Below are positions 15,176-24,667 of a DNA stretch of 64,000 bases, piece by piece. Below the pieces are notes generated by a model that searched no databases, was not told the origin of the DNA, and saw only the letters and a program-made list of their open reading frames with translations. The stretch is taken from positions 19,863 to 83,862 of the forward strand of contig NZ_RHNN01000015.1 in assembly GCF_003946245.1 (NCBI RefSeq), read 5' to 3'. This DNA is from Levilactobacillus cerevisiae (GTDB lineage: Bacteria; Bacillota; Bacilli; Lactobacillales; Lactobacillaceae). The translations under genes were made by a program, and so were the position numbers. The number at the start of each line of letters is the position of its first letter. Position 1 is the first letter of the stretch.

Positions 15176-17593
15176 ATGGCCCAAATTGGCCAAATTATTG
15201 TTGATGTGCCAACCATGCAGACGAACGAACCTTATTCCTATGCCATTCCAGTCGAGTTAGAAAATCAAGTTCAGGTGGGGATGCGGGTCACAGTGCCATT
15301 TGGCCGCGGTCACCGCGTTGTGTCGGGGGTTGTGGTTGGTCTGAGCGACGTGACGACCTATGATGGCAAACTCAAGCCCATCCAGTCCGTCCTCGATCTT
15401 GCCCCCGTTTTAAACGATGAACTCCAACAGTTGGCGGCATGGTTGGCCGACACGACCTATGCGTTTCGCATCACGTGCATTCAAACCATGCTACCAAACC
15501 TGCTCAAGGCCCAGACTGAACGGCAAATTCAGCCAACGGAAGCACTAACGGATCAGGAAATGGCGATCTACTTTCCAGAAGGGGCGCCTCGTGCTTTTGA
15601 CGCCAGCAAGCTGGATGACACGACCTTAGCCGGGCTCCTGCGCCTGCAACGCGCTGGTAAGGTTGAGGTTACGTATCAAGTCACCAGCAAGGCCGCTGCC
15701 AAGACGACAACCGGGATCAAACCCGCGTTGCCCGTTGCTAAGTTGCAAGAAATTCAGGTGGAAGTTGCCCAGCGTGCGCCGAAGCAGGCCGACTTATTAG
15801 CTTACCTGCAGACGATGACGCCCGATAAACTGGTTGCCCAGAGTCAGGTCAGCCATGCCGCGGATGTCAGTACGGCGGTGATCTCGACCGCAGCCGAGAA
15901 GGGATGGCTCACGAAACAGTCTCTCGAAGTCTATCGCGATCCGTTCCATCAACCGGTCAAGCCAACGCAACCGCTCCAGTTAAATCCGGAGCAGCAAACG
16001 GCCGTAACCGCCATTACCCAGGCCGTCGACGCGCAGAAGACTGAGAATTTTTTAGTCGAAGGCGTGACGGGGAGTGGGAAGACGGAGGTCTACCTGCAAA
16101 GCATTGCCATTGCGCTGCAACAGGGGCGCACGGCTTTGATGCTGGTCCCTGAAATTGCACTGACGCCTCAGATGGTTAACCGCGTTAAAGGCCGGTTTGG
16201 CCAACGGGTGGCTGTTCTGCACAGTGGCCTGTCTAAGGGCGAGCAGTACGATGAGTGGCGTCGAATCGATCGCGGTGAAGCCACCGTGGTCGTCGGTGCC
16301 CGTTCGGCCGTCTTTGCGCCCGTTAAGAACTTGGGCATCATCATTATGGATGAGGAACATGAAAGTAGTTATAAGCAGGATGAAAATCCTCGTTACCATG
16401 CGCGCGACGTGGCTATTTGGCGGGGACAGTACAACGATTGTCCCGTTGTTTTGGGTAGTGCAACGCCATCGCTGGAGACGCGTGCCCGGGCGGCCAAAGG
16501 GGTGTATACCCGCTTAGTTCTGACTAAGCGGGTGAACGACCATCCGCTACCAACTGTCCACATTGTTGATATGCGAGAAGAGGTCAAACAGCGAGCGGAT
16601 GGCGACTTCTCGGAGCCCTTACTGACGGCCATCCAAGCACGTCTCGACCGGCAGGAACAGATGGTCTTGATGCTGAACCGGCGGGGATACTCGTCCTTCG
16701 TGATGTGTCGTGACTGTGGGTTCGTTTTAAAGTGTCCCAACTGTGATATTTCACTGACACTCCACATGGATACCCACACCATGAAGTGCCACTACTGCGG
16801 GCATGAGGAAGCCATTCCGCATGTTTGCCCCAACTGTCATAGCCGGAAAATCCGCTACTACGGTACGGGGACTCAAAAGGTTGAAACGGCGCTGCAAAAG
16901 GAATTTCCAACGGCTCGTATTTTACGGATGGATGTTGATTCGACTCGGCGGAAGGGTGCGCATGAAAAAATCTTACGGCAGTTCGGCCAGCACCAAGCCG
17001 ACATTCTCCTGGGTACGCAGATGATTGCCAAGGGGTTGGACTTTCCTAACGTGACGCTAGTTGGCGTTTTGAACGCTGATACTGCCCTGGGACTGCCTGA
17101 TTTTCGGGCCAGTGAACGGACCTTTCAGCTGTTGACGCAGGTCAGCGGTCGTGCTGGACGGGCAGAAAAGCCGGGGGAAGTCTTTATCCAGACGTTCAAC
17201 CCGGATCATTATGCCATCGAACTGGCTCAGCAACAAGATTACGAGCGCTTCTTCGTCACCGAAATGCATATGCGCCATCAGGGCAATTACCCGCCGTACT
17301 ATTTTGCCGTCCAATTGACTGCTAGTCACGAGGACGAGGCGACTGCGGCCAAAGCCATGTATCAGATTGTTGGCGCCCTGAAAAAAGGTCTGAGTCCGGA
17401 TGCAATTATTCTCGGGCCTACGCCCAAGGCGATTGCGCGGGTCAAGCGGAAGTATTATTATCAAGTTGTGATTAAATACAAGCGGGAGCCGCAATTGAAG
17501 CCAGTTCTGGAACAGATTCGGCAGGCGGCACAAATTCCCGCACGCCACGGACTGGCAGTAACCATTGATTCGGAACCGATGAACTTTATGTAG
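15176..17593 (+). CDS. priA: Primosomal replication protein N' (PriA helicase)
   Basis: Restarts stalled replication forks by binding fork structures, unwinding DNA and loading the primosome. 805 residues: an N-terminal DNA-binding domain, Walker A VEGVTGSGKTEVYL (about residue 294), the DEEH box MDEEHESSYKQD, and an eight-Cys zinc region (CRDCGFVLKCPNC then CHYCGHEE and CPNCHS) inside the helicase core, followed by the C-terminal helicase motifs GTQMIAKGLDFPNV and SGRAGR. GAGGTGA precedes the ATG. In most lactobacilli fmt follows directly; here a repeat intervenes. Confidence 0.97.
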   Translation: MAQIGQIIVDVPTMQTNEPYSYAIPVELENQVQVGMRVTVPFGRGHRVVSGVVVGLSDVTTYDGKLKPIQSVLDLAPVLNDELQQLAAWLADTTYAFRITCIQTMLPNLLKAQTERQIQPTEALTDQEMAIYFPEGAPRAFDASKLDDTTLAGLLRLQRAGKVEVTYQVTSKAAAKTTTGIKPALPVAKLQEIQVEVAQRAPKQADLLAYLQTMTPDKLVAQSQVSHAADVSTAVISTAAEKGWLTKQSLEVYRDPFHQPVKPTQPLQLNPEQQTAVTAITQAVDAQKTENFLVEGVTGSGKTEVYLQSIAIALQQGRTALMLVPEIALTPQMVNRVKGRFGQRVAVLHSGLSKGEQYDEWRRIDRGEATVVVGARSAVFAPVKNLGIIIMDEEHESSYKQDENPRYHARDVAIWRGQYNDCPVVLGSATPSLETRARAAKGVYTRLVLTKRVNDHPLPTVHIVDMREEVKQRADGDFSEPLLTAIQARLDRQEQMVLMLNRRGYSSFVMCRDCGFVLKCPNCDISLTLHMDTHTMKCHYCGHEEAIPHVCPNCHSRKIRYYGTGTQKVETALQKEFPTARILRMDVDSTRRKGAHEKILRQFGQHQADILLGTQMIAKGLDFPNVTLVGVLNADTALGLPDFRASERTFQLLTQVSGRAGRAEKPGEVFIQTFNPDHYAIELAQQQDYERFFVTEMHMRHQGNYPPYYFAVQLTASHEDEATAAKAMYQIVGALKKGLSPDAIILGPTPKAIARVKRKYYYQVVIKYKREPQLKPVLEQIRQAAQIPARHGLAVTIDSEPMNFM

Positions 17594-17597
17594 ATTT

Positions 17598-18115
17598 CCA
17601 ATTAGCTGAAGCCGACCACCTGTGGCTGCCAGAGATTCCGGCTGCTATGGGGACCGCCTGCGGCCTGAGGGGCGGTCCTCCGGCTCGGTTTGGAGACTGA
17701 CAAGTACCGTCAGTCCCCAAACGCGTCCCACGCTGCAAACTGAGAAAATCGCTCAGTTAACGCCGTCGACACAGCTGCCTCCATCTCTGACCTCCTCCGG
17801 TTACGATTGTTTTTTCACCATGACATTGGTATGCGCATCGCTGGATTGACGGCGTTCGTTCGCGATAATTGACCACAGTCTATGTAGGCGTGAGTGAGCC
17901 AAATTTAGGCTCAGCCGTGGGATTTGGTCCGCCCATTTTACATTGTCGAAACGTGTGGCAGATGGCAGCTGACTCCGCTTAACACTGATAACCAAACAAT
18001 CCAAGCCCAGGATTATTCGGTTATCACCGTTAATGCTCGCCAGCTAACCGCCTCTGCCACACTCTTGCCACAGCGTTCCGGCCTGAATTTTGCGAACGGT
18101 AAGCCGGCAGGTTTA
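17598..18115 (-). repeat. Modular intergenic repeat, copy 2 (arm A plus a C-type second arm)
   Basis: Arm A (to about 17890) matches copy 1. It has a 14-bp near-perfect hairpin GTTTGGGGACTGAC / GTCAGTCTCCAAAC (minus strand) and a perfect GGACCGCC / GGCGGTCC hairpin. The centre GTCTATGTAGGCGTGAG leads to GCCAAATTTAGGCTCAGCC. The second arm then differs from copy 4: it carries a long hairpin around 17975-18030 (CTGATAACC...GGTTATCA) that matches 41463-41600 in reverse. It ends with GCGAACGGTAAGCCGG, as the other copies do. The repeat fills the 631-base gap between priA and fmt. Confidence 0.8.
17710..17784 (-). CDS. Repeat-borne 24-codon reading frame
   Basis: ATG at 17784 (minus) follows GGAGGAGG by 7 bases and encodes MEAAVSTALTERFSQFAAWD then AFGD and TGA. 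The same frame exists at 26384 and, without the stop, at 723. The frame overlaps the hairpins of the repeat, so conservation could reflect RNA structure rather than a peptide. Confidence 0.3.
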   Translation of the reverse strand: MEAAVSTALTERFSQFAAWDAFGD

Positions 18116-18224
18116 GACAGTATTGCCGCTATCCCTGTTATACTGAGAACAGAAGTATTCGTGAAAGTCTCTTTTCCAAGCCTAAGTTTAATTGATGTTA
18201 AAAATAGAAAGTATGGTGCATTGC

Positions 18225-19169
18225 ATGACTTCAGTAATTTTCATGGGCACGCCGCAATTCTCGGCGCCCATCCTCAGTAGTTTAATTAAGACTGGCTATG
18301 ACGTCTTAGCCGTCGTGACCCAACCCGACCGGCGCGTAGGTCGCAAGCACGTGTTGACGGCTTCACCAGTCAAGCAGGTGGCCGTTGAAAATGGGATCGA
18401 AGTCCTCCAACCACAAAAGATTTCCGGGAGCGATGAAATGGCCCGGGCCATTGAGTTGGCGCCTGATCTGATTGTGACGGCGGCATTTGGCCAATTTTTA
18501 CCAACCAAACTGCTCAAGGCAGCCAAGGTTGCGGCGGTCAACGTTCACGCGTCCTTACTTCCTAAATATCGGGGTGGGGCGCCGGTTCATTATGCCATCA
18601 TGAATGGTGATAAGGAAACAGGGGTCTCCATCATGTTCATGGAAAAGAAGATGGATGCCGGAGCCGTGCTTGCGCAACAAGCTATGCCGATTACGGATCA
18701 AGACGATGTCGGCAGTATGTTTGATAAGCTGAGTATTTTGGGTCGAGATCTTTTGTTAGACACGTTGCCCAAGCTGTTGGCCGGTGAGATTACGCCGGTT
18801 CCACAAGACGAAGACCAAGTGAGCTTCTCGCCCACGATTAAATCGGATGAGGAACGGATTGATTTGAGCTTGAGTGCCCATCTAATTGATTGCAAGGTCC
18901 GGGCCTTACGCCCAGCACCCATTGCCCACATTTATTTAAACGGCGTACGGACCAAGCTCTGGCAGGTCACGGTGCTTGACGAGACGACTGACTTGAAGCC
19001 AGGTTCTTTGGTGAGTCATGACAAGCACCACTTGGCGATTGCCACGGGTGAACACGGGGTCTTGGCCCTAAACGAGATTCAACCGGCCGGGAAGCCCAAA
19101 TTAAGTATTACGGACTTCTTGAACGGGACTAGCGACGCACTGACAATTGGCGAACAGGTGGCTGAATAA
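18225..19169 (+). CDS. fmt: Methionyl-tRNA formyltransferase
   Basis: Formylates initiator Met-tRNA with 10-formyl-THF. ATG 18225 gives 314 residues beginning MTSVIFMGTPQFS, the family N-terminus. The catalytic region VNVHASLLPKYRGGAP (near residue 105) and METGVSIMFMEKKMDAG-type substrate loop are clear, with the C-terminal tRNA-binding domain after residue 205. The ribosome binding site is poor (only GTATGGTG-like), possibly because the repeat copy upstream replaced the original priA-fmt junction. The stop overlaps the rsmB start by one base. Confidence 0.95.
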   Translation: MTSVIFMGTPQFSAPILSSLIKTGYDVLAVVTQPDRRVGRKHVLTASPVKQVAVENGIEVLQPQKISGSDEMARAIELAPDLIVTAAFGQFLPTKLLKAAKVAAVNVHASLLPKYRGGAPVHYAIMNGDKETGVSIMFMEKKMDAGAVLAQQAMPITDQDDVGSMFDKLSILGRDLLLDTLPKLLAGEITPVPQDEDQVSFSPTIKSDEERIDLSLSAHLIDCKVRALRPAPIAHIYLNGVRTKLWQVTVLDETTDLKPGSLVSHDKHHLAIATGEHGVLALNEIQPAGKPKLSITDFLNGTSDALTIGEQVAE

Positions 19170-20512
19170 TGACAAAAAATAATACTCCCCGAGCTTTAGC
19201 GGTTGAAGCCTTAACCCGCGTATCTAATGGGGCCTACTCAAATTTACAACTGGAACAAACTTTAGAAAATAACAACCTCAGCGACGTTGATCGCCGGTTT
19301 GTGACCAACTTGGTTTATGGGACCATCCAACATCAATTAACGTTGGAATACTACTTGGAAGGCTTTATCAAGCCGAACCAAAAGGTCTTGCCTTGGGTCA
19401 AAATGACCCTGTTGGTTGCGTTATATCAGGAATTATATTTGGACCGGGTACCGAAGCGGGCCATCTTTAACGAAGCTATTCAATTGGCTAAGGACCGGGG
19501 CCACGAAGGCATTCGGCGCTTCGTCACGGGTGTTTTGCACGCCATCGATCGGCAAGGTTTGCCCGATATCAGTAAAATTGAAGACCCGACACAACGGTTG
19601 AGCCTGCAGTATTCCGTACCCGAATGGTTGGTAACGGCGATTCAAAAACAAGTTGGCGACGACAAGGCCGTCAGCATTTTAGAGACCATCAACCAGCCAG
19701 CTGCGCAATCCGTACGGGTGAACAAGGCCATCGCGACGACGGAAGAGGTTGAACAATCCCTCGTCGCCCAAGGTTACACGGTCACGCCCAGCGTGGTCGC
19801 TGCGGATGCCTTTCGTTTGGATGACAAGGCCGCTAATCAGAGCAACGTCTTTGAAACTGGCGAGTTGACGATCCAAGATGAGAGTGCCATGTTGCCCGTG
19901 GAAGCCTTAGAAGTCCGGCCTGGCGATCAGGTGTTGGATGCTTGTGCGGCGCCTGGTGGGAAGACCACGCAGATTGCGGCGCTCCTAGACGCCCACTCTG
20001 GCGGGAAGGTCACGGCCTTGGATTTACATCCTAAGAAAGTCGCATTGATCGAGAAAAATGCGGCTCGGATGCACGTTGCTGACCGGGTAGACGCTGTGGC
20101 GTTGGACGCCCGGAACATTGACGACCGGTTCCCCAACAAGCAATTTGACCGGGTCTTGGTCGATGCGCCCTGTTCTGGTCTGGGACTTATTCGCCGGAAA
20201 CCAGAAATTCGTTACGAAAAGACACCACAAGATATCCAACAACTGCAAAAGGTTCAACTGGGAATTTTGGACGTCGTCAGTCAAAAGTTAAAGCCAAATG
20301 GGATTTTGGTCTACAGTACCTGCACCATTTTGGACACGGAAAATGCGGACGTTGCGGCAAAATTCTTAGCTGCTCATCCCGAATTCGAGTCCATGCGGGT
20401 AGAGACAAAATTAAACGTGAAGGGCGAGCGGACCACGGATACCTTGAACATCTATCCGGACGATTTCGACTCAGACGGCTTCTTCGTCAGCGCCTTTCGG
20501 AAGAAAAAGTAG
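19169..20512 (+). CDS. rsmB: 16S rRNA m5C967 methyltransferase RsmB
   Basis: Methylates cytosine 967 (E. coli numbering) of 16S rRNA. 447 residues: an N-terminal NusB-like RNA-binding domain (residues 1-135), then a Rossmann methyltransferase with SAM motif VLDACAAPGGKTTQIA, the DAPCSGLGLIRRKPE motif and the catalytic VYSTCTIL Cys. The start codon overlaps the fmt stop (TAATG). It precedes prpC by 12 bases. Confidence 0.95.
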   Translation: MTKNNTPRALAVEALTRVSNGAYSNLQLEQTLENNNLSDVDRRFVTNLVYGTIQHQLTLEYYLEGFIKPNQKVLPWVKMTLLVALYQELYLDRVPKRAIFNEAIQLAKDRGHEGIRRFVTGVLHAIDRQGLPDISKIEDPTQRLSLQYSVPEWLVTAIQKQVGDDKAVSILETINQPAAQSVRVNKAIATTEEVEQSLVAQGYTVTPSVVAADAFRLDDKAANQSNVFETGELTIQDESAMLPVEALEVRPGDQVLDACAAPGGKTTQIAALLDAHSGGKVTALDLHPKKVALIEKNAARMHVADRVDAVALDARNIDDRFPNKQFDRVLVDAPCSGLGLIRRKPEIRYEKTPQDIQQLQKVQLGILDVVSQKLKPNGILVYSTCTILDTENADVAAKFLAAHPEFESMRVETKLNVKGERTTDTLNIYPDDFDSDGFFVSAFRKKK

Positions 20513-20524
20513 AGGTGACTGGTC

Positions 20525-21271
20525 ATGGAAGTGGCATACCGCACGTCAATTGGAAAACAACGCAATGATAATGAAGACTATGTAGACGTCTTCACGAATC
20601 AGGCCGGGAAACATCTGGCTATTATTGCTGACGGCATCGGCGGCCACCAGGGAGGCGACGTTGCCAGTGCAATGGCCGTTTCGCACCTGGGCCATGAGTT
20701 TGAACAGACAACGCTTGCCACCCCCGAGGCGGCACAAAAATGGATTGCCACAGAAATTACCGCGGAAAATCAATCCATCATTGACAAGTCGAATCAATTT
20801 GCTGATTTAAACGGGATGGGCACCACTTTGGTGGCGGCACTCTACTTTACTGAAGAAGTGATCATTGCCAATATTGGGGACTCGCGGGCCTATTTAATGC
20901 GTGACGGTGAGTTGCGTCAATTGACCGAAGACCATTCATTGGTCAACGAGTTGGTTAAGCGTGGCGAAATCAGTCGGCAGGCAGCCCGGCATCATCCCCA
21001 GAAGAACGTGATCATCCGGTCACTCGGTATTTCTGACGATGCGCGGTTTGACCTGAACACGTACCCGTTGGTCTTGGGCGATCAGTTGCTGATGTGTACG
21101 GATGGCTTGACGAACATGGTCGATGACCAACAGATTCAAACCGTTCTGACCAGTGAACAGACGCCGAAGGAAAAATGTGACCAACTGATTGACATGGCCA
21201 ACGCAGCTGGTGGCCTGGACAACATTACGGTGTTACTCCTCGCAAATGGGTCACGGGAGGTGGCGGACTAA
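20525..21271 (+). CDS. prpC: PP2C-type Ser/Thr phosphatase PrpC (Stp)
   Basis: Metal-dependent phosphatase that reverses phosphorylation by the kinase encoded next. 248 residues with the PP2C motifs RNDNEDY, IIADGIGGHQGGD, NIGDSRAYLMRDG, LLMCTDGLTNMV and GGLDNITVLL, which supply the metal-binding Asp residues. The stop codon overlaps the prkC start. GAGGTGA precedes the ATG. Confidence 0.96.
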   Translation: MEVAYRTSIGKQRNDNEDYVDVFTNQAGKHLAIIADGIGGHQGGDVASAMAVSHLGHEFEQTTLATPEAAQKWIATEITAENQSIIDKSNQFADLNGMGTTLVAALYFTEEVIIANIGDSRAYLMRDGELRQLTEDHSLVNELVKRGEISRQAARHHPQKNVIIRSLGISDDARFDLNTYPLVLGDQLLMCTDGLTNMVDDQQIQTVLTSEQTPKEKCDQLIDMANAAGGLDNITVLLLANGSREVAD

Positions 21272-23307
21272 TGCGGACAGGTTATACGCTTAGCGGTCGG
21301 TACCGCATCGTCCGCGCGTTGGGCGAAGGTGGCATGGCCAACGTTTATTTAGCACATGATTTGATTCTCGACCGGGATGTGTCAGTGAAACTGTTGCGGC
21401 TTGACTTGCGGGATGATCCCAGTACCATCCGGCGTTTTCAACGGGAAGCGTTAGCGGCAACGGAACTGGTCAATCCCAACATCGTCCAAGTCTATGACGT
21501 GGGCGAGGAAAATGGCATGCAGTATCTGGTCATGGAGTACGTCGAAGGGACCGACCTGAAGGCGTACATCAAAGATCATTTTCCAATTGCCTATCAAGAA
21601 GTTATTCAAATCATGGAGCAGATCCTCAGTGCGGTCGAGACGGCCCACGAGCACAACATCATTCACCGGGATCTGAAGCCCCAAAATATTCTAATTGACC
21701 AGAATCGCGTTGCAAAAATTACTGACTTTGGGATTGCAGTCGCTCTCTCGGAGCACAGTTTGACACAAACCAATACGGTGCTGGGATCTGTGCACTATCT
21801 GTCGCCAGAACAGGCGCGGGGGGGCATGGCAACCAAGAAGTCCGACATCTATTCGTTGGGGATCATTCTCTATGAATTGCTCACGGGAACGGTGCCCTTT
21901 GAAGGTGAAACGGCGGTTTCCATTGCGCTAAAGCACTTCCAGTCTGAGATTCCGTCGGTGAGAGAGATTGATCCGCGAATCCCGCAAGCGCTGGAAAATG
22001 TGGTGCTTCAGGCAACGTCTAAACGGCCCGAAGACCGCTACGAAAGCGCTGCTAGTATGGCGGATGATTTAAAAACGTCGCTGTCACCGAAACGGGCGGG
22101 TGAGGTTAAATTCACGCCCGAACAGGATGACAACGGCGAGACCAAGGTATTGCCTCTGAGTGCGTTGAGTTCCGCGGCACCCGTTTCGGCTGAGGCAGCT
22201 ACCCAGTCGGATTCGGCACCAGAAACCGCAGCGGACACGGCCATCAAGACCAAGGCGACTGGTAAAAAGGGCCGCAAGAAAACGCGGCACCCGCGGCGTC
22301 GAAAATTTCTTTTGGCCGGATTAGTTGTGTTGTTGTTAGTAGCCGGTATCCTGATTGGCATGGCACTTTTCCGGCCGCACATGACCAGCGTGCCGAGCGT
22401 TGCGGGTCGTACGGAGGCCGTGGCAAAATCACGTTTAACGGATGCCTATTTAACCGTGGGTGAGGTTCACAAGACGTCCAGCTCTAAAGTAAAGGTTCAT
22501 CGCGCCGTGCGGACGGAGCCGCGTTCTGGTACGCAGTTGAAACGTAATACTGTTGTTGATCTTTGGATCAGTACTGGACCTAAACGCTACAAGTTGGCGA
22601 ATTATCAGGGTGATGCTTACGCGAGCACTGCCGCCAAGTTGGAGGCCCTCGGGTTTACCGTTCATCGTGAATCGGTCCACTCAACCAGCGTGCCAGCGGG
22701 TAAAATCATGCAACAGAGCGTGCTTGCTGGGAAGAACGTGGTGCCGTCCCGGACGGACATTACGTTTACCGTGTCGACGGGTTCGGCAACCGTGACGTTG
22801 GCGGATCTGACGAACAAGACGAAGGCCCAGGCCCAAAGATATGCGACTGATCACAACCTAAATTTGGCGTATGACTATGCTTATTCTAGTGATGTGTCTA
22901 AGGGTCGGGTCATTAAGCAGTCGCCAGGTGAAGGTGCCATTGTGCAAGAGGGAGACGAGGTCACACTGACCCTGTCTCGTGGAACAGAGAGTGAAAGCAG
23001 CTCGAGCGTGGATCAGTTTAGTGTGAACGTCAAGATTCCATTTGACGATGGCAGTAGTGATAGCGAGAGCAGTTCTGACGATGCGGATAGCAGCAGTAGC
23101 AGTAGTAGCTCGGCGTCGTCGAATCTGGTTCAGATTTATTTGAAGGATCAGGACCACTCACTGAGTAGCATCTATAAACAAATGACAATTACTGCCGACA
23201 CCAACGTGACGTTACCGTTTACAGTGGCGTCCGGTAAGGCCGGTGCGTATAAGGTGGTCCGTGATGGCCACGTGATTGCTTCGGATAGTCACGTTACCAA
23301 GGACTAA
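21271..23307 (+). CDS. prkC: Ser/Thr protein kinase PrkC with PASTA domains
   Basis: Membrane kinase that senses muropeptides or lipid II and phosphorylates cell division and cell wall proteins. 678 residues: a Hanks-type kinase domain (1-270) with GEGGMANVYLAHD, the ATP-binding Lys40, HRDLKPQN and DFG, then a basic linker, a membrane helix (about 345-367) and three PASTA repeats (about 370-437, 438-505, 506-573). A Ser/Asp-rich spacer follows, then a short C-terminal beta-rich domain. The tail after PASTA 3, about 100 residues, is longer than in many homologues. Confidence 0.96.
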   Translation: MRTGYTLSGRYRIVRALGEGGMANVYLAHDLILDRDVSVKLLRLDLRDDPSTIRRFQREALAATELVNPNIVQVYDVGEENGMQYLVMEYVEGTDLKAYIKDHFPIAYQEVIQIMEQILSAVETAHEHNIIHRDLKPQNILIDQNRVAKITDFGIAVALSEHSLTQTNTVLGSVHYLSPEQARGGMATKKSDIYSLGIILYELLTGTVPFEGETAVSIALKHFQSEIPSVREIDPRIPQALENVVLQATSKRPEDRYESAASMADDLKTSLSPKRAGEVKFTPEQDDNGETKVLPLSALSSAAPVSAEAATQSDSAPETAADTAIKTKATGKKGRKKTRHPRRRKFLLAGLVVLLLVAGILIGMALFRPHMTSVPSVAGRTEAVAKSRLTDAYLTVGEVHKTSSSKVKVHRAVRTEPRSGTQLKRNTVVDLWISTGPKRYKLANYQGDAYASTAAKLEALGFTVHRESVHSTSVPAGKIMQQSVLAGKNVVPSRTDITFTVSTGSATVTLADLTNKTKAQAQRYATDHNLNLAYDYAYSSDVSKGRVIKQSPGEGAIVQEGDEVTLTLSRGTESESSSSVDQFSVNVKIPFDDGSSDSESSSDDADSSSSSSSSASSNLVQIYLKDQDHSLSSIYKQMTITADTNVTLPFTVASGKAGAYKVVRDGHVIASDSHVTKD

Positions 23308-23333
23308 GTTTTTATGAACCGTATTATGGAAGA

Positions 23334-23378
23334 GACCTCAGAGCCGGCCGTGGAAGCTGGTTGTGAGGCCTTTTTTTT
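23334..23378 (+). terminator. Strong terminator after prkC
   Basis: A stem of about 14 pairs (CCTCAGAGCCGGC with GCTGGTTGTGAGG) is followed by eight T residues. It closes the gmk-prkC block. Confidence 0.9.
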
Positions 23379-23454
23379 CGATGGGGATGAAAGTCAAAGA
23401 CGTTTCGTAAGGTGTGCTGGTCCCTTAACAAGGCGTCATTTTAATCCGATGATT

Positions 23455-23665
23455 GCTAGAATAATTGAGTGGCGTCTATGTACGCGTGAGTTTGCCAAAT
23501 TTAGGCTCAGCCGTGGGATTTTCTAAGTGGTTTTCATAGAGATGGCGACTTTGAAACGTGGCCTGGGTGGTTCAAAGCGAGCTGGCAGACCGTTTCTCAG
23601 GCTGCCGGTGGCCTATCCACAGTGTTTCAGCCTAAGTTTGGCGAACGGTAAGCCGGTGGGACGCC
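23455..23665 (-). repeat. Modular intergenic repeat, copy 3 (arm B and centre only)
   Basis: It starts in the central piece (GTCTATGTACGCGTGAG), passes GCCAAATTTAGGCTCAGCC, then shows the conserved stem CTTTGAA / TTCAAAG and a second stem CTGGCAG / CTGCCGG around ACCG, ending GCGAACGGTAAGCCGG. Arm A is absent. It fills most of the 451-base gap before rsgA; the remaining bases to 23758 show no clear promoter. Confidence 0.75.
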
Positions 23666-23758
23666 ACCTAAAATTGACTTAACACAATCTGCCCTAAAAC
23701 TAGTGCCCAACGCCAAATTAGTGTAAACTGGAAAGAAAGAGTTTAAAGGAGGTGCTGC

Positions 23759-24655
23759 ATGTCAGAAGGACAGATTCGCCAGTCGCTCAGTGGCTTTTAT
23801 GATATCTACAGTGACGGTAAAACGTACCGAACGCGTGCGCGGGGGAATTTTCGTAAACGCAAGATTACGCCTTTAGTGGGCGACCGGGTGACCTTTGAAA
23901 GTACATCGCCCAAAGAGGGCTACGTGCTGGAAATTTTGCCGCGGGACAATGAATTGACGCGGCCACCCGTTGCCAACGTGGATCAGGGTGTCGTGGTCAC
24001 CGCTGTGGCGTCCCCTGAGTTTTCGACCGGCCTACTGGACCGCCAATTAATCGCGCTGGAAGTTAGTGATATTACTCCCGTGATTTATTTCACGAAGACC
24101 GATTTAATTGACGATGCGCGTTATCGGGAATTTGAAAAACTGGCCGCTGGCTACCGGCAGATTGGTTATTCGGTCTGCTTGACCCGTGAGCCGTTTGCGG
24201 AAATTGGACTTGATCAGTTGAAACAAGAGCTTGCCGGCAAAGAAACGGTGATTATGGGCCAGACGGGGGCGGGTAAATCCACCCTGTTAAATCATATTTC
24301 ACCCGACCTGGCCTTAGCCACCGGTGAGATTTCAACGGCGCTCAATCGGGGAAAACATACCACGCGAAAGGTTAGTCTGATGCCGATTGCTGGCGGGTTA
24401 GTCGCTGATACGCCCGGGTTTTCATCCTACGAAACCTTGACGATTGATTATCGCGACCTGTGCCACTACTTCCCTGAATTCTTGAATGTAGCCCAGAATT
24501 GTCGGTTCCGGGGTTGTGTGCACGTCAATGAGCCGGGCTGTGCTGTCAAGGATGGCTTAGCTAACGGCGACTTCATGCAGAGTCGGTACGACAATTATCT
24601 TCAATTACTAACGTTGTTAAAGAATCAAAAACCAATTTATAACAAGAAGAAATGA
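23759..24655 (+). CDS. rsgA: Ribosome small-subunit GTPase RsgA
   Basis: Circularly permuted GTPase that checks late 30S assembly. 298 residues: an N-terminal OB fold, then G4 FTKTDLID ahead of G1 GQTGAGKSTLLN (about residue 168) and G3 DTPGFSS, which is the permuted order. The C-terminal zinc-binding region has CHYFPEF, NCRFRGCVH and GCAV. AAAGGAGGTG precedes ATG. It is followed by rpe and thiN as in other lactobacilli. Confidence 0.96.
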   Translation: MSEGQIRQSLSGFYDIYSDGKTYRTRARGNFRKRKITPLVGDRVTFESTSPKEGYVLEILPRDNELTRPPVANVDQGVVVTAVASPEFSTGLLDRQLIALEVSDITPVIYFTKTDLIDDARYREFEKLAAGYRQIGYSVCLTREPFAEIGLDQLKQELAGKETVIMGQTGAGKSTLLNHISPDLALATGEISTALNRGKHTTRKVSLMPIAGGLVADTPGFSSYETLTIDYRDLCHYFPEFLNVAQNCRFRGCVHVNEPGCAVKDGLANGDFMQSRYDNYLQLLTLLKNQKPIYNKKK

Positions 24656-24667
24656 GGAAGAGATTTT

